Origin: an uncultured Acidobacteriaceae bacterium
GTDB lineage: Bacteria > Acidobacteriota > Terriglobia > Terriglobales > Acidobacteriaceae
Direction: 5' to 3'
DNA: 64,000 nucleotides
Assembly: GCA_903911925.1 (NCBI GenBank)
Contig: CAIWFH010000070.1
Location: forward strand, 1-64,000
The translations under genes and the position numbers were made by a program. The notes beneath the pieces were generated by a model that was given only the letters and a program-made list of their open reading frames with translations, was not told the DNA's origin and searched no databases. Shown here piece after piece: positions 16,989 to 24,822 of the stretch; position 1 is the stretch's first letter; each line of letters starts with the position of its first letter.

Positions 16989-17738
16989 TTACCTCTTGCC
17001 GAAGCGATAGGCGATGCCTGCGGTGAATCCCAGGTTGCTTTGGATGGTGGAGCCGAAGGCGGTGGGAGCATACTCCGGTGCGAGGCGCAGGCCAACTTTG
17101 GGGGTCAGATTGTACTCGGCTACGACTCCGGCGCTGGCGGCAAAGACATAAGAATCCGGCCACAGGCCCAAGGCCGTGGAAAGTGAAGTATCGTTGCTGG
17201 TGTCTCCGGAAAAGTGCCCGTAGGTCATACCGGCCAGGACGCGGCCCGAGATTGAGTACTTGGGCTGCGCATAGAAACGGTAGGTGGGCCCGGCAAGGAC
17301 GGTGAACTGGCTGATCTCGGCGTTGGTAATGTGGCTATTTGTGATTACGTTGTTATAAACGTAGGCGGAACCGAAATAGCCGCGGCCATCCACAGTGATC
17401 CCAAGACGGTCGGAGGAGTAGCGGGTAAAGCCGACGTCCCAGCCGTACTCATGGTCGCGCTGCAACGTGGCGCCCGGCTGAAAGCGCAGGTAGGCCGTGC
17501 CGAAGTTGGCCTCATAGCGATGCGCATAGGCATCGTGAATGGCGGCTGCCCGGCGCTGTTCGCGGCGGGCCTTGATGCGTGCCTGAACGCTGATCTGGCC
17601 CTGGGTTTGCGGTTCGGCGGCCGGCTGCTGAGCGGAATCTGGGGTTGCGGGGTTGCTGCTGGAGCTTTGGGCCAGAATGGCAGGCGAGACTGGCAGACCC
17701 AGTGCTAGCAAAAGGGCAAGACGGCGAAAAGAAGGCAT
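16989..17738 (-). CDS. Outer-membrane beta-barrel protein, OmpA-like fold
   Basis: A secreted protein of about 249 residues. The ATG of MPSFRRLALLLAL gives a clean signal peptide (cleavage near AILAQS); the upstream ATG at 17774 adds 12 unlikely residues. A low-complexity Gln/Pro/Ala linker and a helix rich in Arg (QARIKARREQRRAAA) precede an eight-strand-like barrel (EYGWDVGFTRYSSD, TVLAGPTYRFYAQP, FGSTIQSNLGFTAGIAYRFGKR). The aromatic C-terminus suits BAM-dependent insertion. Its specific function is unknown. Confidence 0.75.
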   Translation of the reverse strand: MPSFRRLALLLALGLPVSPAILAQSSSSNPATPDSAQQPAAEPQTQGQISVQARIKARREQRRAAAIHDAYAHRYEANFGTAYLRFQPGATLQRDHEYGWDVGFTRYSSDRLGITVDGRGYFGSAYVYNNVITNSHITNAEISQFTVLAGPTYRFYAQPKYSISGRVLAGMTYGHFSGDTSNDTSLSTALGLWPDSYVFAASAGVVAEYNLTPKVGLRLAPEYAPTAFGSTIQSNLGFTAGIAYRFGKR

Positions 17739-17811
17739 CGGTGTCGGGTTTCCTCCACGGGATTGCGGAAGCACACCTCGACTGCAGGCGCTGCTCCCCC
17801 CATAGGGTATT

Positions 17812-17849
17812 AAAACACCTGGAGCCTGCTATTCACTACAGGCTCCAGG
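17812..17849 (-). terminator. Rho-independent terminator of the papain-like gene
   Basis: Read on the minus strand, CCTGGAGCCTG and CAGGCTCCAGG form a perfect 11-bp stem, followed by TGTTTTAAT. It lies about 65 bases beyond the stop of the gene ending at 17914. Confidence 0.85.
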
Positions 17850-17913
17850 GAGGGTTCGGGGGATGCGAGCAGCGAGCCAGCTGTCCGGCCCGGATGCAAC
17901 GGCCTAAGCTGTC

Positions 17914-18663
17914 CTATTTAATGGCCTTTAGATCGGCCTGTAGCTGGTCCTGGTTAAAGCCGGCGGGGCAGCCCTTTTCAGTGAGCCAGACCTCGCTCAG
18001 CAGGACGTGGGCCTCATCGCAGTACTTTTTCCAGAAGGCCAGGGTCATGGTCTTCGGGGCGCCCCAGGTAATGCAGGTGAAGCCGTGCTCGTCGTACTTG
18101 GGCACGAAGACGCAGTGTCCGCCCCAACTGCCGGCCTTGGCATCGGCGCCGCCGTTTTTGACAACATCCCACACATCCTGTTTCTGCGCCGTGTTGGGCA
18201 GGGCTATTCCGATATAGACGCCGCCAAACATGTGGATGGACTGGCGAATCTCAAGCAGGTTGGAGGGCTTGGGATCGGCAAAGGCAAGCAGCTTTCTGTC
18301 GGCGAAGCCGTTTTTTTGCCATGCATTCAGAACGTCCAGTTCTACGCCGCCATTGTCAGTGTTGGCCTGGCCCTGAACGTAGCCATCCCATTGCTCGTAG
18401 TAGCTGAGAATGGTGGGGTCGGGCACGGTGATTTCGGTGCCGGTGTTGGCGGACCAAACCTGCACCGCGTGCGCGGCGCCGGCAATGGTGCAGCAGCCCA
18501 GGGTGTCGTTCAGCATCATGCCCCACGAGGTGATGCCCTTGGTCCAATCCGCTGAGGGCGGCGGGGGCGGCATGGTCGGCTTCAAGTAGTTGGCCATCAT
18601 CAGGGTTCTTGAGTCGGTTTTGATGGCCTTGCGGCCCAGTCTCATATTCGCGTGATCTGCCAT
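17914..18663 (-). CDS. Possible papain-like cysteine-peptidase-fold protein
   Basis: A 249-residue protein without a signal peptide; the family is not recognised with certainty. A motif LNDTLGCCTIAGAAHAVQVW at about 53-72 looks like a papain-type nucleophile helix (Cys followed by a small-residue helix and a His). Later GGHCVFVPKYDEHG and CITWGAPKTMT resemble the His and Asn/Trp region of that fold. Between them are FGGVYIGIALP and AFWKKYCDEAHVLLS. This order is typical of papain-like peptidases, but I cannot prove activity. A Pro run (PPPPP) lies at about 33-37. It has its own promoter region and terminator. Role unknown; a cell-wall or peptide hydrolase is one possibility. Confidence 0.5.
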   Translation of the reverse strand: MADHANMRLGRKAIKTDSRTLMMANYLKPTMPPPPPSADWTKGITSWGMMLNDTLGCCTIAGAAHAVQVWSANTGTEITVPDPTILSYYEQWDGYVQGQANTDNGGVELDVLNAWQKNGFADRKLLAFADPKPSNLLEIRQSIHMFGGVYIGIALPNTAQKQDVWDVVKNGGADAKAGSWGGHCVFVPKYDEHGFTCITWGAPKTMTLAFWKKYCDEAHVLLSEVWLTEKGCPAGFNQDQLQADLKAIK

Positions 18664-18859
18664 AGGGGAGCTCCTTCAACGTTTGCCGGGGCTTGCAGCC
18701 TCGGGTTGCGGGTGACCTTTCGGCCTGAGGCAAACTTTGCCATGCCGGGCGGCTGTTGTCGAGCATAATCTTCAATTTACGGATCGATTGTTGTTTTTGC
18801 TCAAAAGCAAGAAGCGGGAGAATAGACTACGAGGAAGGCCAAAGGAGGACTGAACGACC

Positions 18860-19435
18860 ATGGGCCGGATTTTGATTGGAATCGTGCTTGGATTGGTGCT
18901 TGCACCCCTGGCGGTGTTTGGGTGGCTGATGTTCGGCAAAGTGCCGGTGGCTGTGGCAGATCCGCCGCTGCCCCAGGAACGGCTGATTACCAGCGGTCCG
19001 TTAAACGCGCGGATCGATCGGGAACTGGTGAAGACGCCGCCGCTTCAAGTGGATGAGACAAACATGGTGGCCGGAGCGCAGGTCTATCGCGACCAATGCG
19101 CGGCGTGCCATGGGTATCATGGCAAGCCTTCGGTCTTTGGGTCGCACATGTTTCCCGATGCGCCGCCGCTGTGGGAGGTTCATCATCACGGGAGCGAGGC
19201 GGTGATGGGGCTGACGGACGACCCGCCGGGCGAGACCTACTGGAAGGTGGCATACGGCATCCGCCTGACCGGCATGCCAAGCTACAAGGATGTGCTGACA
19301 GAAAACGAGATGTGGCAGGTGAGCCTGCTGCTGGCCAATGCAGACAAGCCGCTGCCGCCAATGGCACTGGCGATTCTGCGCGGAGAAGCGCAACCGGCCG
19401 CTCCCGCGGCGGCAAAGGCCCCAGGGAAGAAGTAG
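18860..19435 (+). CDS. Membrane-anchored monohaem cytochrome c
   Basis: A 191-residue class I c-type cytochrome. An uncleaved or cleaved N-terminal helix (residues 4-25) places the rest in the periplasm. The haem site is CAACH (Cys at about 78 and 81, His 82) and a likely axial Met is in TGMPSYKD, followed by EMWQVSLLL. The C-terminus is Ala/Pro/Lys-rich. The large spacing between the haem motif and Met suits an electron shuttle. No oxidase subunits are adjacent; the two tiny frames downstream have no known link. Confidence 0.88.
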   Translation: MGRILIGIVLGLVLAPLAVFGWLMFGKVPVAVADPPLPQERLITSGPLNARIDRELVKTPPLQVDETNMVAGAQVYRDQCAACHGYHGKPSVFGSHMFPDAPPLWEVHHHGSEAVMGLTDDPPGETYWKVAYGIRLTGMPSYKDVLTENEMWQVSLLLANADKPLPPMALAILRGEAQPAAPAAAKAPGKK

Positions 19436-19505
19436 TTGTTCTGGACGGATATGGCAACCGGGCCGGCAAAGGAAACAGGATACGGGTTCGGAAAGGAACC
19501 GAAAG

Positions 19506-19619
19506 ATGAGTTTGCTTGACTCGATGCGAAAGGGCTTCAGCTTCTTCCTGATGTGCTTTGGGGTATCCGCGCCGGCCAGGAAGTCGCCGCCTGCGCCGAA
19601 GCCCGCGGAGAAACCGTAA
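19506..19619 (+). CDS. Small hydrophobic hypothetical protein
   Basis: A 37-residue frame preceded by a plausible ribosome site (AAAGGA, 8 bases before ATG). It begins MSLLDSMRKGFSFFLMCFGVS and ends in a Pro/Lys-rich tail. The core resembles the next small frame at 19749 (SLL...F.FF...GVS), which favours a real, duplicated microprotein. It follows the cytochrome gene by 70 bases and may be co-transcribed. No known family is recognised. Confidence 0.42.
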   Translation: MSLLDSMRKGFSFFLMCFGVSAPARKSPPAPKPAEKP

Positions 19620-19748
19620 TCGGGACAATGGCCCGTATGCTTCGTCAGCGGCATGCGGAGCGAAGATTTGTGCAACTTGCAGCGCGGTTCGATGCTCGAA
19701 TGAAGTGAAAGCCGTTGCCGGTTCCGCTTCGAGAGGTACTTCCCATTT

Positions 19749-19928
19749 ATGGCAGCCAAAAACAAAAAGAGCCTGCTGAGAACATTCCTGGACTTCTTCA
19801 TCCTGTTCAGCGGCGTTTCAACGGAGTCGAACCTGTCGCGCACGCAAGGGCGGCCGGTGCGGAGCCGCGGGCTGTTTCTCTTTCGCAAACCGGCAGGCAA
19901 GGCAACCGAGCCGGCTGCCCGGCACTGA
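19749..19928 (+). CDS. Small hypothetical protein, paralogue of the preceding frame
   Basis: A 59-residue frame starting MAAKNKKSLLRTFLDFFILF, sharing SLL, FF and GVS at matching positions with the 37-residue frame just upstream. The tail is Arg-rich. It ends 22 bases before mqnC. The amphipathic Phe-rich centre suggests membrane association. Function unknown. Confidence 0.4.
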   Translation: MAAKNKKSLLRTFLDFFILFSGVSTESNLSRTQGRPVRSRGLFLFRKPAGKATEPAARH

Positions 19929-19950
19929 TTGAGTTGGTAGAATCGAGACT

Positions 19951-21012
19951 ATGCCGATTACCCGCCAAGAGGCTCTCGACCGCTTCAACTCAGCCGACCT
20001 GATCGGGCTGGGATTTGAAGCCGACGCCGTGCGCCGGCGCCTGCACCCCGAGGGCGTGGTCACCTACATCATCGATCGCAACATCAACTACACCAACTTC
20101 TGCACGGAATACTGCACCTTCTGCGCCTTTTACAGGCCGCTGCCCAAACCGGGAGTATCAGACGCGCGGTCTAAGGAAGGCTACATTCTTGAGTTCGAGA
20201 AGATTTGCGAGAAGATCGCCGAGACCCAGGAGATGGGCGGCACAGGCGTGCTGATGCAGGGCGGCATCCACCCCGACCTGAAGATCGACTGGTTCGAGCG
20301 CCTGTTCAGCGGCATCAAGCAGCGCTTTCCCAATATCTGGCTGCATTGCCTCACGGCGTCGGAGATTCTGGCCATTGCCAAGTATTCGGATTTGACGCTG
20401 CGCGATACGATTATCCGGCTGCGCGATGCGGGGCTGGACTCGATTCCGGGCGGCGGCGCGGAGATTCTGGACGACGATGTGCGCGAGCGCATTGCCCGCA
20501 TCAAGTGCAAAACCGAGGACTGGGTAAGCGTGCATCGCACCGCGCACCAACTGGGCATACGCACCACGGCCACCATGATGTTCGGCGTGGGAGAGACGTT
20601 TGAGCAGCGCATCAACCACTTCGAAGTTGTGCGGCGGCTGCAGGAAGAGACCGGGGGATTCACGGCGTTTATTCCCTGGAGCTTTCAGCCCGGCAACACG
20701 GCGCTGGGCGGGCGCGGCTGGGAAGAAGCAACGTCGGTCGAATACCTGAAGGTGCTGGCAATCTCGCGGCTCTATCTCGACAACATTGAGAACGTACAGG
20801 CCAGCTGGGTTACGCAGGGCCTGAAAGTGCTGGAATTGGGCCTCCACTTCGGCGGCAACGATGTGGGCTCGGTGATGCTTGAAGAGAATGTGGTCAAGGC
20901 GGCGGGTACGTCGAACTGCACGACCGAAGAGGAACTGCGGCGGATTATCAGGGATGCGGGATTCAAGCCGGTGCAACGGGATACGCTGTATCGGACGATG
21001 TTCTTGAATTGA
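19951..21012 (+). CDS. mqnC: Cyclic dehypoxanthinyl futalosine synthase (radical SAM)
   Basis: A radical-SAM enzyme of the futalosine route to menaquinone: it cyclises dehypoxanthine futalosine. The 4Fe-4S motif is CTEYCTFCAFYR with Cys51, Cys55 and Cys58. Family segments are visible: VTYIIDRNINYTNFC, GGTGVLMQGGIHPDLK, LTASEILAIAK, DSIPGGGAEILDDDVR, TTATMMFGVGET and FIPWSFQPGNT. The 353-residue length is normal. The ATG start matches the family. It lies 22 bases ahead of nikR, so the two may share a transcript. Other mqn genes are not in the window. Confidence 0.92.
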   Translation: MPITRQEALDRFNSADLIGLGFEADAVRRRLHPEGVVTYIIDRNINYTNFCTEYCTFCAFYRPLPKPGVSDARSKEGYILEFEKICEKIAETQEMGGTGVLMQGGIHPDLKIDWFERLFSGIKQRFPNIWLHCLTASEILAIAKYSDLTLRDTIIRLRDAGLDSIPGGGAEILDDDVRERIARIKCKTEDWVSVHRTAHQLGIRTTATMMFGVGETFEQRINHFEVVRRLQEETGGFTAFIPWSFQPGNTALGGRGWEEATSVEYLKVLAISRLYLDNIENVQASWVTQGLKVLELGLHFGGNDVGSVMLEENVVKAAGTSNCTTEEELRRIIRDAGFKPVQRDTLYRTMFLN

Positions 21013-21034
21013 AGTACGTGGCACCGAGGTGCGC

Positions 21035-21496
21035 ATGGGTGTCCTGACACGAATTGGCATTGCACTCGATTCGGAATTGCTGGAGCGGTTCGACAGTTCC
21101 ATCGAGGAGAGTGGATACACAAATCGATCTGAGGCGTTTCGTGACCTGATCCGCGACCGTCTGGTCGGCGAACGCACTGCGACTCCGAGCGCCGTTGTCG
21201 TGGGCACGGTCACGCTGATCTACGATCACCATGCTCACGGCGTGGGCGAAAAGCTCACCGATCTGCAGCATGCCTTCCACCACCTGGTAGTTTCGACCAG
21301 CCACGCGCACCTGGATCACGAATCGTGTCTTGAGGTGCTGATCGTGCACGGCAAGTCAGCCGAAGTGGAGCAGTTCGCCGACCGGCTTATCGGGCTCAAG
21401 GGCGTGCAACACGGCCGGCTTGTGAAAACCGTGCCGGCGCAGGCTCTACAGGCGCGCAAAGGCGGGGGCAAATCCGCGCACAAACACCCGCACTAG
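21035..21496 (+). CDS. nikR: NikR nickel-responsive repressor
   Basis: A 153-residue nickel sensor: an N-terminal ribbon-helix-helix (LTRIGIALDSELLERFD, NRSEAFRDLIRDRL) and a C-terminal ACT-like metal domain. The nickel ligands known from E. coli NikR are conserved: a His in YDHHAHG, then His, His and Cys in STSHAHLDHESCLEV. It represses nickel uptake genes when nickel is plentiful. An in-frame GTG six bases upstream is an alternative start. The C-terminus is extended and Lys/His-rich (KGGGKSAHKHPH). It is convergent with a TonB receptor whose leader contains a perfect dyad, a possible target. Confidence 0.9.
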   Translation: MGVLTRIGIALDSELLERFDSSIEESGYTNRSEAFRDLIRDRLVGERTATPSAVVVGTVTLIYDHHAHGVGEKLTDLQHAFHHLVVSTSHAHLDHESCLEVLIVHGKSAEVEQFADRLIGLKGVQHGRLVKTVPAQALQARKGGGKSAHKHPH

Positions 21497-21546
21497 AAAT
21501 AGCTTAACGCGGCTCTCCAGTAGCAAGTGGATTACCGTAGCAACTG

Positions 21547-24036
21547 TCAAAAGGTTCTTCTTAGCCCGAATCGCACCTGAAACGGCTCGACGGGGTGGGC
21601 AACGCGCGTGAATGCCGACTGGCCTATTGGAGTTCCTCCTGAAGCGATTCCTGGAATGACTCGGGACTCATAGGCGTAGTCAATGTCGCTATCGCTGCGG
21701 TCAAGCAGGTTCAGGAATTCGGCCGATAGGTGCCATTTCTTTTTGATCTGATAGCCGACCTCCCCATTGAGCAACACCGTTTGGTTTGAGCGAAAAATTC
21801 CGTCGGAGGTTAGATCGCGCGGACCAAAGTAGCGCAGACGCAAACTCGACGAAAAGCCTTGCCAACCGCGCAGCGTGGTGCCCGAGGAAATCACCACCCC
21901 AACCGCTTCGGGCACACGCTTGCCCCCTGGGCTATTCGGCGCAGCATCGTCCGGGTCCATCTCGGTAAACTGGGCCCTGGAGTCGGCAAAGTCAAAATCA
22001 AAAGCCAAATGTTCCCGCGGCGTGTAGAAGTTCGCCCATTCGACGCCATAGCGGTTGCTCGGCTGCGCTGAAGCAGACGTGCCCCCGGTGTCGCCAGACT
22101 GCTGTAGTTCGGAATTACTGTGGAGATACCAGAGCGAAACGGTGCTTTGCAGATGGGGGACGGCCGTAGTGCGCACACCAATTTCCCCGCCTTTGGTTTG
22201 GACCAGGGGGGGGATTTTATCGCTCGGCGTATTGGGGTAAGGATTGTCCACCGAAATCGGCTCCACCGTTTGCGTTGTGCCGCGACCGTCGTTCGAGTGA
22301 AAACTGAATCCGCCCTGCAAATAGAACTCAGTATTGGCCCACGGGCCGAAGATCAAATTCAATTTTGGACTGGGTAGGAACTTGCTGGCCGAGCCGGAGT
22401 TGGCCGCGTTCACCGAGGCCGAGTACGCCAGGCTGGTGACAATGAATTTTTGGTCGTCGCCACGCAGGGCCGCGACTGAACGGAATTTATCCGCCCACTG
22501 GATTTTGTTTTCCGCGTAAAACCCAATGATCGTGCCCGTGAAGCGATCCCGCTCTCTGGTCGCGGGTAAAGTCGGAGGAACAGGGTCGCCGGTATTGTAA
22601 TCGGTTTTTTTCATGCGTACGCGATCTTCCGTCGCGTAGAGGCCGTTGTTGATCCAATCGTTGCGGAGCTGCAGTCCGAACGTGTTTTCCACCTTGCGGC
22701 CATACCATTGGCTGAAAATCGCGTGGCTTGCATCCAGCCCAGCCACCCAGCGCCTGTCCTGCTGTTCGAACTGGTCGCCGCGAATGGGGTCCACCAAAAA
22801 GTAAGTGAAATCGGAGAACAGATCAAGATCGTAATAAAACACGAAGGCCATGAGTTTCGACGCGGAATTTGTGCCTTGGCGATGCCCCTCACCTTGCAAG
22901 CTATAACGCTGGCTATGGCCGCCATCCGTCGGGTCCAGTGTTCCGTATAGACCAACCAGAGGCACGGCGCTCACCGGGATTTGATCGCTTGAGTGCCATC
23001 TTCCGTGGTAACCGCGGGCCGTGATGCTGACACCGTCGGCGTCATCTCCCCGATTGTAGGTCAGCAAGCCGTTGAACTTGGCAAAGCCGTCCGGATGCAC
23101 CCATGGGCCGTTATCGTAATACGCTTCTCCGCCGTACAGAAAACTGCCTGAACCGAGCTTTTGCGATGCGCCGAAAACGGTTCGCCCATAGGTGTACGTG
23201 CCGCTTTCAACCTTGACGAAGTTCTGGGGCAGCGTCTTGAAATATTCCACATGCGCCGATCCAGCCGAGCCATAGTTTCCGATATCGGCGTAATAGGGGC
23301 CTTTCTCGAAATTGACCCTCTTCACAAACTCCGGGATGACGATGTTCATGTCCGAGTAGCCCTCGCCGTGCGCGTGCGACGGCAGGTTAAGCGGCATATC
23401 GTCGATGAAAATGGCAAAATCCGTGCCGTGGTCAAGATTGAAGCCGCGAAGATAATATTGGTTGGCCTTGCCGCCGCCGGCGTGTTGCGTGATGATGAGA
23501 CCGGGAACCGTCTCCAGAACTTCGCCCGAACGGAGAATCGGGCGATCCTGGATTTCCGGTGCGCCCACCGTTCCCTGGGTACCGGATTCGGCAATTCCGA
23601 TCAGGTCATCCTCCCGGCCCTGCACGTTGATGGTGGTGCTCACGGCACGCACCGTCAGGGAGATGCGCAGCGGGGCAGACGCCCCTGCGGCCTCTATGGT
23701 GACAAGGATTTCTTTGGTTTCAAAACCGGGATTCATCGCGACGAGCCGATAATTGCCTGCCGCTAGTCCAGGAAAAATGAAGGAGCCGTTCGTGCCCGAA
23801 TGTAGCGTTCTTTGTACAGTACCGTTCGCGCTCAGAACATGTACCTCTGCCCCGGCAATGACTGCGCCTGATGAGTCAACGACAGTTCCTGATAGTTGAG
23901 TCGGATAAGCCGTATCACTCGTTACGCGTGCTCGATTCTGCGAATCGAGCACGCGTCCGCTAGTTGCGGACTGCTGCGCGGAAAGCAACGAGGCCATGAT
24001 AAACAGGGCAAAAGAAACTACTCTACGGAATAGCAT
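21547..24036 (-). CDS. TonB-dependent outer-membrane receptor, possibly metal-linked
   Basis: An 829-residue receptor. A signal peptide is followed by a carboxypeptidase-regulatory beta-sandwich (about 48-125, GTVVDSSGAVIAGAEVHV), a plug (about 165-270: LETVPGLIITQHAGGG, QYYLRGFNLDHGTDFAIFID, SHAHGEGYSDMN) and a 22-strand barrel ending in VRFGLRRTF. The start was set at the ATG with AGGAG nine bases before it; a GTG lies two codons upstream. Smaller than the two giant receptors downstream, it belongs to a broader family often carrying small ligands. Position beside nikR and a palindromic leader suggest nickel or another metal complex, but this is inference. Confidence 0.85.
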   Translation of the reverse strand: MLFRRVVSFALFIMASLLSAQQSATSGRVLDSQNRARVTSDTAYPTQLSGTVVDSSGAVIAGAEVHVLSANGTVQRTLHSGTNGSFIFPGLAAGNYRLVAMNPGFETKEILVTIEAAGASAPLRISLTVRAVSTTINVQGREDDLIGIAESGTQGTVGAPEIQDRPILRSGEVLETVPGLIITQHAGGGKANQYYLRGFNLDHGTDFAIFIDDMPLNLPSHAHGEGYSDMNIVIPEFVKRVNFEKGPYYADIGNYGSAGSAHVEYFKTLPQNFVKVESGTYTYGRTVFGASQKLGSGSFLYGGEAYYDNGPWVHPDGFAKFNGLLTYNRGDDADGVSITARGYHGRWHSSDQIPVSAVPLVGLYGTLDPTDGGHSQRYSLQGEGHRQGTNSASKLMAFVFYYDLDLFSDFTYFLVDPIRGDQFEQQDRRWVAGLDASHAIFSQWYGRKVENTFGLQLRNDWINNGLYATEDRVRMKKTDYNTGDPVPPTLPATRERDRFTGTIIGFYAENKIQWADKFRSVAALRGDDQKFIVTSLAYSASVNAANSGSASKFLPSPKLNLIFGPWANTEFYLQGGFSFHSNDGRGTTQTVEPISVDNPYPNTPSDKIPPLVQTKGGEIGVRTTAVPHLQSTVSLWYLHSNSELQQSGDTGGTSASAQPSNRYGVEWANFYTPREHLAFDFDFADSRAQFTEMDPDDAAPNSPGGKRVPEAVGVVISSGTTLRGWQGFSSSLRLRYFGPRDLTSDGIFRSNQTVLLNGEVGYQIKKKWHLSAEFLNLLDRSDSDIDYAYESRVIPGIASGGTPIGQSAFTRVAHPVEPFQVRFGLRRTF

Positions 24037-24325
24037 CTGCACTGGCTCCTGAACAAATTGGGCAGTCTATCACGCTTGCAAATGGTCCGGTTTCCCGGCC
24101 AGGGCGTTGGCGCCCGGGCCGAAAGTTCCCAGACAAATCTGTAGGCGTGGATTTGTCTTGGAAAGATTATCGCATGCGTAGCACGTTTTTCATAATATTA
24201 TGCCGCATACTATCTACAACTTCGTATGCGCTCTTAAAGAGGAAGATTCACGCGGCGTGAGCATTTTTGGATGGCTCAGTTGCAGTTCCACAATCTGAAA
24301 TTCTCTGGAGAGGCTGAAAAGGCCT
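24037..24325 (-). promoter_or_regulatory. Structured leader and promoter of the TonB receptor
   Basis: No gene here. On the minus strand the leader has two stems: AGACAAATC/GATTTGTCT (24131-24158 on the plus strand) and a GC-rich CGGCC-GGGCG / CGCCC-GGCCG stem (about 24097-24122). Upstream are a perfect inverted repeat CGCATAC-N13-GTATGCG (24204-24230), the palindrome CATAATATTATG at about 24191-24202 and CGCATGCG at 24171-24178. AT-rich TAATAT could serve as a -10 element. Confidence 0.5.
24204..24230 (-). promoter_or_regulatory. Candidate metal-regulator operator (7-bp dyad)
   Basis: CGCATAC, a 13-base spacer, then GTATGCG is a perfect dyad upstream of the TonB receptor. E. coli NikR binds GTATGA-N16-TCATAC, whose half-sites are related but face the other way, so NikR binding is a hypothesis. 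Confidence 0.4.
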
Positions 24326-24805
24326 TTACGGATGCGACTGGCCGCCGGCGGCGATTTCAAGGCCGTGTTGAATCAAGTCGAGGATCGAAGACAGACTCTG
24401 TTCCGCACCGCGCCGACTGCCCGGCAGGTTGACGATGAGAGTCGCGCCTTTTAGGCCCGCAACTCCGCGCGAGAGCCATGCGAAGTTGTTGCGGGCGGCG
24501 CTTATGGAGCGCATGGCTTCAGCCAGGCCGGGGGCGTCGCGATCAATGACGCGGCGCGTGGCTTCAGGCGTGTGATCGCGCGGGCCAAGACCGGTGCCGC
24601 CGACGGTGAGGACCAGCGCTGCACCGTTGCCCGCCAACTCATGCAGTTGGGCTGCGATGGCGTCTTCGTCGTCGGGCAAGAGGCCGGTCCAGAATTCAGC
24701 CTGTGGGAAGCCCTGGCTAAGCAATGCGACGACCGCAGGGCCCGCGGTGTCAACGAGCAGGCCCTGCGAACAACGGTCGGAGATGGTAAGGACGGCTAGC
24801 AGCAT
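24326..24805 (-). CDS. MogA/MoaB-family molybdenum cofactor protein
   Basis: A 159-residue protein of the MoaB/MogA fold, which adenylates molybdopterin before molybdenum insertion. Characteristic stretches are MLLAVLTISDRCSQG, LVLTVGGTGLGPRDHTPEAT (the molybdopterin-binding motif with Asp in RDHTPEAT), APGLAEAMR, LSRGVAGLKGATLIVNLPGS and the terminal helix. I started at this ATG because the upstream extension of the frame (to 25144) is the antisense-like shadow of the esterase and lacks family character. It is 17 bases downstream of the esterase and probably shares its transcript. Confidence 0.88.
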   Translation of the reverse strand: MLLAVLTISDRCSQGLLVDTAGPAVVALLSQGFPQAEFWTGLLPDDEDAIAAQLHELAGNGAALVLTVGGTGLGPRDHTPEATRRVIDRDAPGLAEAMRSISAARNNFAWLSRGVAGLKGATLIVNLPGSRRGAEQSLSSILDLIQHGLEIAAGGQSHP

Positions 24806-24822
24806 CAGGATGATTGTAGAAC

